A stretch of 40,118 nt of DNA from a virus. Numbering within the stretch: position 1 is the first letter of the stretch; every line of letters starts with the position of its first letter. The notes beneath the pieces were generated by a model that did not search any database, had not been told where the DNA came from, and saw only the letters and a list, made by a program, of their open reading frames with translations. Shown in pieces: positions 16,777 to 24,864 of the stretch. Position numbers and translations under genes: made by a program. Where the stretch lies: positions 1 to 40,118 of IMG/VR virus record IMGVR_UViG_3300020421_000059, one strand, 5' to 3'.

Positions 16777-17630
16777 AACCCACAGTGTCCAGAATCACAA
16801 TCATTAAAATCGTCATCAAATAATTCATATTGCAAATTCCATTTAATTATTTCCTCGTAGCTCATGCCGCTTTTAAATCCTCCGTTATTTCCTGTATAAC
16901 CCAAATTTTTTTCTTGTCTTGCAAACCAATCCATTTTTTTAGGCTCTATCTTACTCATTCTGTTTAAAAGAATAGGGCTTCGGTGAAAACAACCTACGCA
17001 ATTATTCATGTAGGCAAATCTTACGCCTTTATCAGACCAATACTTTTCTACCTTATCTTTAAAAACACGATCATCTATTAATGGAAAAACTGGTTTTTGG
17101 TATTTGAATGATTCCCATTTATTTTGAGATCCTCTTTTACCTACAATAAATTTTTCGTGTAAAAAACCATCCTCTTGACACCTCTCTAGCATTTTTTTTG
17201 CCCTTTTCATTTCAGATGCACGAAACCCTATTCTTTGTTCAACTGGCTTTTTCACGTTATCCCACCACCATTTCTTAATTGGCTCAATTTTCATTTCTAT
17301 TGTACAAAACCTCATCATTTTATTTGGCAAGTACTTTTTGCCTCCTGGTCTTTTAATTATTTCGTCAAATGTTTTTCCCGTGACCCAAGTAATTTCCCTC
17401 CCTATGTGTTGCTCAAGATCTAGCATGGTATAAATTATTTCATCTTGCTCTGCGGTCGATACAAAAGGAGCTTGTATTTTATCCTCAACAATCTGTATTA
17501 TTTTTTTGTCTGGGAACATAGATTCTTTGTCTTCAATTCTGACAAGAGCAAAAATATCATAATCAGCTGGATAGTTTGCGGCTATGTATGATGAAGTTTT
17601 TCCTCCACTTAAACTATTAACTTTAATCAT
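16773..17630 (-). CDS. PP-loop (PAPS reductase-like) adenine nucleotide alpha hydrolase
   Basis: 285 residues. The N-terminal SLSGGKTSSY (SGGKT at 8-12) is the PP-loop of ATP pyrophosphatases such as PAPS reductases, QueC-like and DndC-like enzymes. Further support: MRFCTIEMKIEPIKKWW, NNCVGCFHRSP (a CxxC pair) and a C-terminal DCDSGHCGL. The Cys arrangement could hold a cluster or take part in sulfur transfer. Known relatives activate substrates by adenylation in sulfur metabolism or base modification. It lies beside the primase-helicase gene (2-base gap), so nucleic-acid modification is as likely as sulfate assimilation. Confidence 0.75.
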   Translation of the reverse strand: MIKVNSLSGGKTSSYIAANYPADYDIFALVRIEDKESMFPDKKIIQIVEDKIQAPFVSTAEQDEIIYTMLDLEQHIGREITWVTGKTFDEIIKRPGGKKYLPNKMMRFCTIEMKIEPIKKWWWDNVKKPVEQRIGFRASEMKRAKKMLERCQEDGFLHEKFIVGKRGSQNKWESFKYQKPVFPLIDDRVFKDKVEKYWSDKGVRFAYMNNCVGCFHRSPILLNRMSKIEPKKMDWFARQEKNLGYTGNNGGFKSGMSYEEIIKWNLQYELFDDDFNDCDSGHCGL

Positions 17631-17632
17631 AA

Positions 17633-19426
17633 TTAAAAGGGTAAATTTTCTTGTTGTAGCCCAAAAGCATCTTCGGGCTGTTGGTTTGGCAAGGTTTCGT
17701 TTTCTTTATCAAAGACAAACGTTGGAGGGCTTTGGTCCTTCGAGTAATATCTTCCAGAAACCACATCAAACCTAAATCTTTCTAAGCCATTCATTTCGCC
17801 TTGAAACTTCATTTTAACTTTCTGAACCACAAAATCAACGTCATTTTTGTCTATGCTTATGCTATGGTCCTCTTCAAAATGCCTATAAACAGTAAATCCA
17901 TCGTGGGTTTGGTTTCTAAAATCAGCTGAACCCGAGCAATCATATAGGGTTGGCATTTCATAATCACCATTATCTTTCTTTCTCATTTTTGTGGGATGAA
18001 CAACTAAGAATATTATTACGTTATTCATTTGAGCAAACATTGTTAGCTTAGTCAAGACACGTTTTATTTTTGATAACTCTGAATCGCTTGATTTATCAAA
18101 CTCAACCTTGTTAAATGCGTCGATAACAAACATATCAACTCCATAAATAAACATTTGTTCTTTAAACTTCTCTAAAATCCAAGACCAATTTGGCATCTCT
18201 CCTTTATCAGGTGCGGTGATGTATATCTTTTCATTAGCCCACTCAACGTATCTATCTATTTGTTTTTTTGTGACTCTCGGTCTACCAGGATTGTCTTGAA
18301 AAAAGTTTGTTCCGTAAAACTTTTCAATAAAAGTAGTTTGATGGAGTGCCATAGGGCTGTGTTCTGGAGAGAAAAACGAAGCTTTCAAGTTATAATCCTT
18401 GATGAGGTTCATAACATACCATTCAGTAAAATTTGATTTACCATGAGAAGGTATACCTGTAGACACAACCAAGTGACCCCTCATCACCGTGAAGACTTTC
18501 TTGAGATCCCCGAAGCACTTATGTTTTGGATAGAGTGTTTCAGGCAATCCGTTGTTGTATAAATCATGTATACCTCCAGCAAGGTCCTCCACAGTAAATG
18601 TCCCAGAGGCTGGGTACCTTTTACCGTTTATTATAGATTCTTTCACTAAATCCTCTCCTCCTTTCAGTAAATCTCCATTAGCATCTTTTTCTTTAAATAA
18701 AACCCTGACACATCGATACCTTCCAAGCCTTTGTGCAATCTTTTCAGCAACAATCTCTCCTTTATCATCGTTGTCGGTTGCTATATAGAATTTACTTACA
18801 TCTTGAAGATATTTTTCGCAGTTAATCCAGAAGTCATCATTATCATTTGCGCCATTAGGGATGCTAATTGTATTTTTAAAACCACACTGATGCATAGCGA
18901 GTACATCGAACTCACCCTCAACTATAAAAACCTCGTCTTGACCAACAGCAGAGTTGATGTTGTAGAATATTGGCTTCGTTTCTGCTGTTTGGGTGAAGTG
19001 CTTTCCCCCCGATCTGTATTTTTTATTTACAAGCGCATCTCCTTCAAAGTAATTAAAAACTATATTATTTAAATTTTTTCTTGCTTGTGGTTGATAATAA
19101 ATTTCTTCTGTCACATTAAGGTCTTTAAGTGTGCTTTGAAAAATTCCTCTTGATTCGCAGAACTTAACCATATTGTCTGATAGGTCTGTATAATTAACCC
19201 AATTTTGTTCGGGAACTTTATAGACCTTGTCTTGTACCAAAGGTCTGTCATCTCTAATAGATATTGCCTCACAATGGTGACATTTAGCAACTCCTTTAGC
19301 GACATTTACACTCAAACACCTGTCTTTTTTATTTCTTCTATCGGGTGAGCATGCAGGACAAATTGTTTTAATCTGACCTGTTGACTTGCCTTTAAGTTCT
19401 ATTTGACTCCATTCTATTATTCTCAT
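17633..19426 (-). CDS. Bifunctional DNA primase-helicase (T7 gp4/Twinkle type)
   Basis: 597 residues. The N-terminal zinc finger has Cys23/Cys26 and Cys49/Cys52. A Toprim primase domain carries VEGEFDVLAMHQ (EGE at 170-172) and ATDNDDKG (218-222). A DnaB/RecA-like helicase follows: Walker A STGIPSHGKS (322-331), SPEHSP (353-358), Walker B DMFVIDAF (431-438) and VVHPTK near 476. This is the complete two-domain layout of T7 gp4, about 30 residues longer. It synthesises primers and unwinds DNA at the phage fork. It overlaps the initiator-like gene by 4 bases. Confidence 0.93.
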   Translation of the reverse strand: MRIIEWSQIELKGKSTGQIKTICPACSPDRRNKKDRCLSVNVAKGVAKCHHCEAISIRDDRPLVQDKVYKVPEQNWVNYTDLSDNMVKFCESRGIFQSTLKDLNVTEEIYYQPQARKNLNNIVFNYFEGDALVNKKYRSGGKHFTQTAETKPIFYNINSAVGQDEVFIVEGEFDVLAMHQCGFKNTISIPNGANDNDDFWINCEKYLQDVSKFYIATDNDDKGEIVAEKIAQRLGRYRCVRVLFKEKDANGDLLKGGEDLVKESIINGKRYPASGTFTVEDLAGGIHDLYNNGLPETLYPKHKCFGDLKKVFTVMRGHLVVSTGIPSHGKSNFTEWYVMNLIKDYNLKASFFSPEHSPMALHQTTFIEKFYGTNFFQDNPGRPRVTKKQIDRYVEWANEKIYITAPDKGEMPNWSWILEKFKEQMFIYGVDMFVIDAFNKVEFDKSSDSELSKIKRVLTKLTMFAQMNNVIIFLVVHPTKMRKKDNGDYEMPTLYDCSGSADFRNQTHDGFTVYRHFEEDHSISIDKNDVDFVVQKVKMKFQGEMNGLERFRFDVVSGRYYSKDQSPPTFVFDKENETLPNQQPEDAFGLQQENLPF

Positions 19427-20100
19427 AATGAGTTTTTGTATTTTAGTTTTGGTTTTCCTGTATTGTGATTTATATTATATTTTTTTAAATACCAGTTTCT
19501 GAAATGAGAAACATACATATGCTGAGACTTTACAGTATCTTGAGTTCTTTTTAAATGCTCATGAAATTCTTTATACAATTCTATAAGGCGTTCTTTTGAT
19601 ATTTTTAAATTTGACGTTATTGCCGTAATGTATTGATCGTTGGAAATTGCTATGTCAAAATTTTCCTCAAAACCCCTTATTACTATATTATTGTTTTCAT
19701 TGTTATAGTTGTTATTATTATTAGTTGTGTGCTTTTGTTGTTCTTTTGATGTGCTTTTGTTGTGCTTTTGTTGTCCCTCTTCGTATGAATTTTTTTGGTA
19801 ATCATCATATTTAACAACAGTTAAGAGGGTATATTTGTTGTTCCCCTCTTTTTCAATCTCCTTAGTTTCAATAAGTTTTTCAAGAGACAGTTGAATTTGT
19901 TTTCTAGATAAACCAAGCTGGTCGGCAAGACCTTGTTGTGAAGTAATAAAGGTCCCTCTTTTAACAACAACTCCTTTCCAGTCTTTATCTTTCCAGTTAG
20001 CCTTCAGAAGGCAGTGTATAAATAGTCTCATGGTGTTCGAGTCTGTATACCACTCCCATTCCAAAATTCTTCTATTTAAGGTTATAAAAGAATCAAGCAT
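19423..20100 (-). CDS. Replication initiator / replisome organiser-like protein
   Basis: 225 residues. The first 100 residues form a winged-helix type domain (MRLFIHCLLKANWKDKDW, then TSQQGLADQLGLSRKQIQLS), typical of phage replication O/DnaD-like proteins. A long Gln/Lys/Asn linker (about 125-160) is followed by a C-terminal helical domain. It overlaps the primase-helicase gene on one side and the DnaA-domain gene on the other (8 bases). It probably binds the origin and loads the helicase; that role is inferred. Confidence 0.7.
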   Translation of the reverse strand: MLDSFITLNRRILEWEWYTDSNTMRLFIHCLLKANWKDKDWKGVVVKRGTFITSQQGLADQLGLSRKQIQLSLEKLIETKEIEKEGNNKYTLLTVVKYDDYQKNSYEEGQQKHNKSTSKEQQKHTTNNNNNYNNENNNIVIRGFEENFDIAISNDQYITAITSNLKISKERLIELYKEFHEHLKRTQDTVKSQHMYVSHFRNWYLKKYNINHNTGKPKLKYKNSL

Positions 20101-20560
20101 AAACCTTAGAGTTAAGCCTTCCTCTCATTGTAATTCTGGAGTGTAGACAATATGCCTTGTATTTAATAGCTTTTTTTACCTCACTCTTAGCGAGTTTTTT
20201 TTCGCCCTCAATTTTTATACATTCATCAATACATTTTTGTTCAAAAAGCTTTTCGCATTTTGATATTAAATTAACAATCTTAGGGTCTTCAACGTCTAAA
20301 AAGTTTTTTATTTTATTTGATTGATGTAGCACAGTAGTGTGATCCTTTCCTCTATAATCTGATGTTTTAAAAACAAGACCAATATCTGCTAAAGAATATC
20401 TTGTTTTTTTCCTGGCTAGATACATAAAGACTGCTCTTGAATCTGCTAGACCTCTGTATCTTTTTTTTGGAATTCTTAATATGTTAATACCCGTTTCTTT
20501 AGTAACTAAATCAACAAGAATTTCTATTTTTCTTCTCTCTTCTACTCTATATTTATTCAT
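20093..20560 (-). CDS. Free-standing DnaA domain IV DNA-binding protein
   Basis: 155 residues. Residues about 10-80 match the C-terminal domain of DnaA: an AVFMYLARK helix, YSLADIGLVF, then the signature DHTTVLH (73-79). There is no AAA+ ATPase domain; the remainder is a Lys-rich helical tail. It probably recognises DnaA-box-like sites in the phage or host origin. Its position directly upstream of the initiator and primase-helicase supports a role in starting phage replication or interfering with host DnaA. Confidence 0.85.
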   Translation of the reverse strand: MNKYRVEERRKIEILVDLVTKETGINILRIPKKRYRGLADSRAVFMYLARKKTRYSLADIGLVFKTSDYRGKDHTTVLHQSNKIKNFLDVEDPKIVNLISKCEKLFEQKCIDECIKIEGEKKLAKSEVKKAIKYKAYCLHSRITMRGRLNSKVYA

Positions 20561-20642
20561 TAAATTTAATTTTAATTTACTTGACAGGAGGACAGACTTG
20601 CAATGCCCTCCTTAATTGCCAAGCGTTATACACTAAACCAAA
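20561..20642. other. 82-base intergenic gap with a GC-rich stem
   Basis: One of the few real gaps in the leftward operon. It has higher GC than its surroundings and a possible stem (GGAGG at 20587, CCTCC near 20607) with a long loop. The leader of the DnaA-like gene is A-rich. On the minus strand it looks vaguely tRNA-like but does not fold into a cloverleaf. Confidence 0.4.
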
Positions 20643-20996
20643 CTAGAAAGGCAAGTCATCTTGTGTTACAGCTTGTGGTTCAGCTGATTTTGTTTGTTGA
20701 GTGGATTGGTTATCTTGTCCATCGGACTTTTCAATTCTCCAACCCTCAACAGAATTAAAATATTTAGTTTCTTTTTGTGGACTGACCCACTCTCTACCTT
20801 TTAAATTGATTCCAATTTTTACGTCATCACCAACCTTGTATCCATTAATAACGTCACATTTATCTTGAACAAATTCAATCAATATAGGTTGTGGGTAGTT
20901 TCCTTCAGTTGTTATTACAACCTCTCTCTTACGAAATCCTTTGTCTCCGTAACTTTTTGTATCGTTAATAAGTTTAATTTTACCTGTAATTTCCAT
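20643..20996 (-). CDS. DUF3127-type OB-fold, SSB-like protein
   Basis: 117 residues. It starts MEITGKIKLI and continues with KREVVITTEG, a VGDDVKI strand and YFNSVEGWRIEK, matching DUF3127 proteins of Bacteroidota and their phages. The C-terminus is a Gln/Ser/Thr-rich linker ending DDLPF, the acidic tip of single-stranded DNA-binding proteins used for partner docking. It most likely coats ssDNA at the fork. Confidence 0.8.
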   Translation of the reverse strand: MEITGKIKLINDTKSYGDKGFRKREVVITTEGNYPQPILIEFVQDKCDVINGYKVGDDVKIGINLKGREWVSPQKETKYFNSVEGWRIEKSDGQDNQSTQQTKSAEPQAVTQDDLPF

Positions 20997-20999
20997 TTT

Positions 21000-21686
21000 T
21001 TAATTTAATAATTGATTTAAATCGTTAAGGTAGCCTCGTGCCAACTCAACTCGTTTATAGATTGCATCTATGTCTTCTTGGTTTCTTTCAACCACAAATT
21101 CTTTTACCCTCCATTTAGGACTAGTTTTAGAAAACTTCAGTCCTTCCCAAATAGCCTCTTCAAGATCTTCAGGAAGATCAATAACTCCAAGCTTATGGGC
21201 TGTAACTTTAATCTCGTGATGAATTATTTCATCTGGAGTATCTACAAGGCAATACACAACCTTAGACGTTTTTAATTCAGTTAATGCCATGTACCCTTGA
21301 AGTTGCCAATAATAGTCTTTATTTGGGTTGTCTTCATTAGTGAACGGAAATGTGCTGTGATCCCATGAAGATTTTATATCTATAAGAACATCAGAAATAA
21401 TATCAGGCTCTCCAGTTATGTGCTCGTTATCATATCTTTTAGAATTCTTTGAGTAACTTGTCTTATGGACAGCATTGTAAAGCTTTATTGATTCTTCCTC
21501 TACCAACAGCCCTTTGTCTAAATACTTTGACTTTATTTCTCCTGTTTTACCGAAGAGCTCTTCTTTAAATATCTGACCTAAGAATGTCTTTGGTCCAGCC
21601 GACAACGAATCCTTATTGGGGTACGTCATCAGCTTTCCCAAAGAGGAGCATCTAAACAAATAATTATCAAATGAAATTTTGCTCAT
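21000..21686 (-). CDS. YqaJ-type PD-(D/E)XK exonuclease
   Basis: 228 residues. Glu residues near 63-65 (LLVEEESIKLY), then GEPDII (Asp95), LIDIKSS (Asp103, Lys105) and YYWQLQGYM form the RecB/YqaJ nuclease motif series. Lambda exonuclease-like enzymes of this family resect double-stranded ends for an annealing protein. The annealase candidate lies just upstream across the HNH gene, and an SSB-like gene directly follows, giving a phage recombination set. Confidence 0.8.
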   Translation of the reverse strand: MSKISFDNYLFRCSSLGKLMTYPNKDSLSAGPKTFLGQIFKEELFGKTGEIKSKYLDKGLLVEEESIKLYNAVHKTSYSKNSKRYDNEHITGEPDIISDVLIDIKSSWDHSTFPFTNEDNPNKDYYWQLQGYMALTELKTSKVVYCLVDTPDEIIHHEIKVTAHKLGVIDLPEDLEEAIWEGLKFSKTSPKWRVKEFVVERNQEDIDAIYKRVELARGYLNDLNQLLN

Positions 21687-21690
21687 ATCT

Positions 21691-22167
21691 TTATTTATTT
21701 AATATATGGTGTAGAGTTCCTTTACTTGAAATGCTAAATTTTTCCATAGTTTTTGCATAGGAACCATGTTCCTCATGATATTTTCTAACCTCATTTTTAT
21801 CATATTTTGTGATAAAACTTGATGCGTGTTTAGCTCTAGAAACCCTTACGTGTTCTGGCTGATCCATGTAGTTGTCGCTGTAGGTGCCTATACTTATATT
21901 GTCCTTTGAGTTGTTATGTTTATCGCCATCTAAGTGCCTTACAACAATACCATCTTCATATATTTTTTCACCGTATTTTTGATAAGCCTGTAGTCTGTGT
22001 GAGGAGACATTAAGGTTTTTATTTTCAGCACTCCTAATTTTAAAAGTAGGGTATCCGTTTGTTTGTGTAAAACCAACCGTTTCGCCTTTTAACCCAATTA
22101 CACCTCCTTCATCAGTTATTCTATAACCCTTCTCAAAAGCTTTCTTTTCGTTTTTATTATATCTCAT
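21691..22167 (-). CDS. HNH homing-type endonuclease
   Basis: 158 residues. The core has SSHRLQAYQKYG, VVRHLDGDKHNN and an NISIGTYSDNYMDQ region, the usual HNH homing endonuclease layout. A C-terminal helix-turn-helix-like segment (YAKTMEKFSISSKGTLHHIL) probably gives DNA specificity. It sits between two recombination genes, as expected for an inserted mobile gene. No intron was identified. Confidence 0.85.
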   Translation of the reverse strand: MRYNKNEKKAFEKGYRITDEGGVIGLKGETVGFTQTNGYPTFKIRSAENKNLNVSSHRLQAYQKYGEKIYEDGIVVRHLDGDKHNNSKDNISIGTYSDNYMDQPEHVRVSRAKHASSFITKYDKNEVRKYHEEHGSYAKTMEKFSISSKGTLHHILNK

Positions 22168-22169
22168 AT

Positions 22170-22556
22170 TTACTTTCTTTTAAAGTCCTCTGATTCATCT
22201 TCTCCAAAAACCCCTAGTTCATAGAACCCTGTTAGCTTTAGTACAGCACGAGACATTGCTCGTTTCTCTGCCATCTCCATAACATACCATGTGTTACAAT
22301 TGCCACTCTTATAGTCTCCTTTTAGAGCAGAACCAAAGGTCTGTATCATTGTATCTTGCTTTTCAGCATTCGCCTTCACGACAGCAAACTCTGGTTTACA
22401 TTCAATAACATCGTAATGTATCTTGATTTGTTCTACACCTTGTATCTTGTCGATACCTGCACGAGTAATGATTGTGTAGTGTTGGTGCTTAAACACCTCA
22501 TCTGGAGTGAGGTCATACTTCTTGTATAGCTTCACTATCTTCTCTCTGTTTGTCAT
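22170..22556 (-). CDS. Putative single-strand annealing / recombination protein
   Basis: 128 residues. The segment IQTFGSALKGDYKSGNCNTW followed by EMAEKRAMSRAVLKLTGFYE resembles the C-terminal core of small phage annealing proteins (Rad52/ERF-like superfamily). It is short for the family. The link to the YqaJ exonuclease downstream supports the call. It overlaps the preceding gene by 44 bases, which is unusual; no better start is seen. Confidence 0.5.
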   Translation of the reverse strand: MTNREKIVKLYKKYDLTPDEVFKHQHYTIITRAGIDKIQGVEQIKIHYDVIECKPEFAVVKANAEKQDTMIQTFGSALKGDYKSGNCNTWYVMEMAEKRAMSRAVLKLTGFYELGVFGEDESEDFKRK

Positions 22557-22938
22557 AATTTTCTTTGATTTGATTTAAGTGTATATTTGTTTTTGATTTA
22601 AATAATTCTAGCCTCTGCTGATGTTTCAGCAAGACATGTTCAGGAACCAGGTCCTTCTTAAGAGATAGCATCTCTGTTTTGTCTACCTCATTTGAATAAC
22701 ACATCGAGTCTGAAAGAGCCCTCAGTGTATTTTCATATGCAAAAGTCACAAGTGACTCTTCTATCGGATAATAAATATCTGATGTTGTAGAATAAATCTC
22801 TAGATCACCACTCCTAGACTTTTCAAACTTAAGTCTTGGAAGAAAATATTGTTCTGTTTTATCTAAAAAAACAATTTTATCAATTGGATTCATTGTTCTC
22901 CACAGAACGTGTAGCATATATTCTTTAGACTCTTTCAT
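22513..22938 (-). CDS. Hypothetical protein
   Basis: 141 residues, not recognised. Mixed first half (KIVFLDKTEQYFLPRLKF) and a charged coiled-coil end (IHLNQIKENYDKQREDSE). A second in-frame ATG at 22917 would avoid the 14-base overlap with the gene before it, so the start is uncertain. Confidence 0.55.
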   Translation of the reverse strand: MKESKEYMLHVLWRTMNPIDKIVFLDKTEQYFLPRLKFEKSRSGDLEIYSTTSDIYYPIEESLVTFAYENTLRALSDSMCYSNEVDKTEMLSLKKDLVPEHVLLKHQQRLELFKSKTNIHLNQIKENYDKQREDSEAIQEV

Positions 22939-23167
22939 TTATCTTGTCTATCTCCTTAATTAAGTTTTGAACCGTCTCCTTGTAGCCCTCAACAATTCCT
23001 TCATATTGTTTTATTATGTTTTCGTCATAAGATGTTTGTGCTTGAAGTTTATTACATCTGAGCTTGGTTTTCTCGTGAAGGACTTTTAAGCCCTTGTGCT
23101 TCGTTCTTAGAGCTTTGTACTTCTCTAAAGCCCACTCGCCTTGTACTTCTTTAAATGTTCTTTGCAT
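22925..23167 (-). CDS. Small coiled-coil protein
   Basis: 80 residues, helical and highly charged from end to end (ALEKYKALRTKHKGLKVLHE, then EGYKETVQNLIKEIDKI). The A/T-rich leader is typical of this operon. Function unknown. Confidence 0.6.
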   Translation of the reverse strand: MQRTFKEVQGEWALEKYKALRTKHKGLKVLHEKTKLRCNKLQAQTSYDENIIKQYEGIVEGYKETVQNLIKEIDKINERV

Positions 23168-23170
23168 AAA

Positions 23171-23374
23171 TTAAAATAATAATAGATTTAAATATTTTCT
23201 TAGTTGATATTTCCTTAATGAAATAGATTTAAGCTGTTTACCTAGCTTCTCAAACTCCTCCTCATTTAAGAGGTGGCATCCGTTGTTCAGTTTTGCTGCT
23301 TTGTTGTGTAGCGATATCATGTGGTTTCTGACCTTTGATATGTGCTTTCTTTTCTTGCTTATGAAATTTATCAT
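23171..23374 (-). CDS. Small basic protein
   Basis: 67 residues, Lys-rich and helical (FISKKRKHISKVRNHMISLH), ending in a Leu-rich stretch. It shares 113 bases with the next frame upstream, so one of the two may be shorter than drawn; an internal ATG at 23320 would halve the overlap. Not recognised. Confidence 0.5.
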   Translation of the reverse strand: MINFISKKRKHISKVRNHMISLHNKAAKLNNGCHLLNEEEFEKLGKQLKSISLRKYQLRKYLNLLLF

Positions 23375-23498
23375 ATGGATTTTTCTTTCTGTTTTGCTCG
23401 GCTAAATTACCAAAATATTCTTCTTCCATCCAATGAAGGTTCATTCGCTCTTGATGTTCATACCAGTTTTCTGGTAATAAATCTTTTGTTTTTCCCAT
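23262..23498 (-). CDS. Small hydrophilic protein
   Basis: 78 residues. The start, LPENWYEHQERMNLHWMEEE, looks like a folded N-terminus; the end is Lys/Gln-rich and less structured. Its start has the same CCCATTTTAA-type flank as its neighbours. The large overlap with the following frame is odd. Confidence 0.55.
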   Translation of the reverse strand: MGKTKDLLPENWYEHQERMNLHWMEEEYFGNLAEQNRKKNPYDKFHKQEKKAHIKGQKPHDIATQQSSKTEQRMPPLK

Positions 23499-23499
23499 T

Positions 23500-23667
23500 T
23501 TAAATTATTTTGATCCTCATTGATGATAGTGAATCTTTGGTTTTTGACCACCAAACATTAAACTTATAAGTCTCGTTCTTGTCTAATACTTTGATACGGA
23601 CTTTTCCGTCATTTCCTTTTACAGAAACAACGGATATGCCCGTGTCAAGATTAACAACGTTAATCAT
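23500..23667 (-). CDS. 55-aa beta-rich protein
   Basis: The frame reads as alternating strands (GISVVSVKGNDGKVRIKVL, YKFNVWWSK). Its ATG overlaps the stop of the preceding gene by 8 bases (ATGATTAA). Coupling and composition support it. No family recognised. Confidence 0.55.
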   Translation of the reverse strand: MINVVNLDTGISVVSVKGNDGKVRIKVLDKNETYKFNVWWSKTKDSLSSMRIKII

Positions 23668-23989
23668 TATTTAGGTTTTGTAAAACCATATCAATGATTA
23701 ATTTGTTTGAGAAGTGCCTTAATTTGTATTCAGCACCATCATATTTTGCAACAATCTCTACTCTTTTTGTTTGATTGTTGTTGTTTTCAACTTTGACCAC
23801 ATTTCTTTTGAGTGTATTAATAATGGTTGACTCCCTAAGAGGAGCTCCATATTTCTTTTCAAATTCTCTAGAAATTTTTTCTGTATCATTAGTTCCAAGA
23901 TTCTTAATAAAATGTATCTTGTCTTGTGAAAGCCTAGTGTGGTAGTACTTGACATTCCTTTTTGTTTTCATTTTACGTTTTGTTTTCAT
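23660..23989 (-). CDS. Small basic, HTH-like protein
   Basis: 109 residues. A Lys/Arg-rich start (MKTKRKMKTKRNVKYYH) is followed by DKIHFIKNLGTNDTEKISRE and LRESTIINTLKRN, a pattern compatible with a helix-turn-helix. It could be a DNA-binding regulator. First gene after a short non-coding leader with a candidate -7 element at 24075. Confidence 0.55.
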   Translation of the reverse strand: MKTKRKMKTKRNVKYYHTRLSQDKIHFIKNLGTNDTEKISREFEKKYGAPLRESTIINTLKRNVVKVENNNNQTKRVEIVAKYDGAEYKLRHFSNKLIIDMVLQNLNND

Positions 23990-24101
23990 TATGTTAAATT
24001 TAATTTTGCCTACTCTGTAAGGTTTTCGGCTTCCCCTGTTCTATTTGCAAGTTAATAACTATGTTTATAATTTCCAAATTTATTTTGTAAATGCCTGGTT
24101 A
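23990..24101 (-). other. Non-coding leader of a leftward sub-operon
   Basis: About 110 bases without a supported gene, containing the candidate promoter element at 24075-24082 and, next to the gene at 23989, an AAATTAAATTTAA-like sequence. Likely the 5' leader of the 23989 transcript. Confidence 0.4.
24075..24082 (-). promoter_or_regulatory. Candidate leftward -7 element (TAAATTTG)
   Basis: Exact TAnnTTTG on the minus strand in a gene-free gap, about 85 bases upstream of the gene starting at 23989. Confidence 0.35.
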
Positions 24102-24170
24102 CTATTCGTTTAGCGTAAAATATACCATAATAAAAATAACCATACTTACTGCTGTCCATGCTATTACCAC
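24102..24170 (-). CDS. Possible 22-aa membrane microprotein, GTG start
   Basis: A 22-codon frame encoding an almost purely hydrophobic helix (VIAWTAVSMVIFIMVYF). Its GTG sits in the last codons of the preceding gene (GTGGTAA), the coupling style seen elsewhere here. Very short, so uncertain. Confidence 0.35.
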   Translation of the reverse strand: MVIAWTAVSMVIFIMVYFTLNE

Positions 24171-24613
24171 GATGATTCGTATATGTATTCATCTTTTGGG
24201 TAGTTTTTTATTAGCTGTTCAAGAACATCTGAGGTCTCCTTTAAAGAATCAAAATAATATTCATCATATTCTACACTTCCAAAGAAAAAACCATCTGTGG
24301 TAGGAAGGATTTCTTTTGCTTTGTCTTTGTTTTTGTAAGCAAACGCACACAGATCACTCAATTCTTTCAGTTGTTCTATGTCAACCCTTGATTTTCTGCA
24401 ATCATCTTCATTGTCTTGACAGTTTTTTACAAACCAATCATGTATGTGATTTGCTTTTCTCCAATACATTGCCTCATGCTCAATGTAGATTAGGTCTTTT
24501 GTTTCTATTTTATTTCCGTTTATAAATATTTCTACATTTTTTCTATGTTCCTCAGGAGTGTGATCCCAATTTCTTACATATGTTTTTCTTGTTAGATACA
24601 TGTCTAGTCCCAT
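24164..24613 (-). CDS. Conserved phage protein (MGLDMYLT family)
   Basis: 149 residues. The N-terminus MGLDMYLTRKTYVRNWDH and the middle EAMYWRKANHIHDWFV belong to a widespread phage and bacterial family of unknown function; the YDEYYFDSLKETSDVLEQLI segment is also typical. The family resemblance is strong, no activity is known to me. Confidence 0.75.
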   Translation of the reverse strand: MGLDMYLTRKTYVRNWDHTPEEHRKNVEIFINGNKIETKDLIYIEHEAMYWRKANHIHDWFVKNCQDNEDDCRKSRVDIEQLKELSDLCAFAYKNKDKAKEILPTTDGFFFGSVEYDEYYFDSLKETSDVLEQLIKNYPKDEYIYESSW

Positions 24614-24615
24614 AA

Positions 24616-24864
24616 TTATTTTATATATTTTAAGTTGTGATTATATTCTCTGATTAAAAAGTCTTGCTGATGACTTGGAAGGTCTTGTATATTTACAACG
24701 CTATATCCTTTGTTAAGCCTTGTTACTTTCCTTGCCTCAGCACTAACACCATAGATTCTTGGTGGTCTGCCAAAATGCTCTTGGAGTATCTTGTCCTCCT
24801 CTTTATTATATAGCACATATTCTAGATCCTCTGTTGAGCTTGGGTAGTGCATATAGTTTTTCAT
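24616..24864 (-). CDS. Hypothetical small protein
   Basis: 82 residues, not recognised. It contains HFGRPPRIYGVSAEARKVTR and a helical end. The ATG overlaps the stop of the 46-aa gene before it (ATGA). Confidence 0.55.
   Translation of the reverse strand: MKNYMHYPSSTEDLEYVLYNKEEDKILQEHFGRPPRIYGVSAEARKVTRLNKGYSVVNIQDLPSHQQDFLIREYNHNLKYIK

Noticed and set aside
20576-20650. tRNA-like sequence on the minus strand
   Set aside because: It has D-arm-like and T-arm-like pieces, but the acceptor arms do not pair and no 7-base anticodon loop with a full stem forms.
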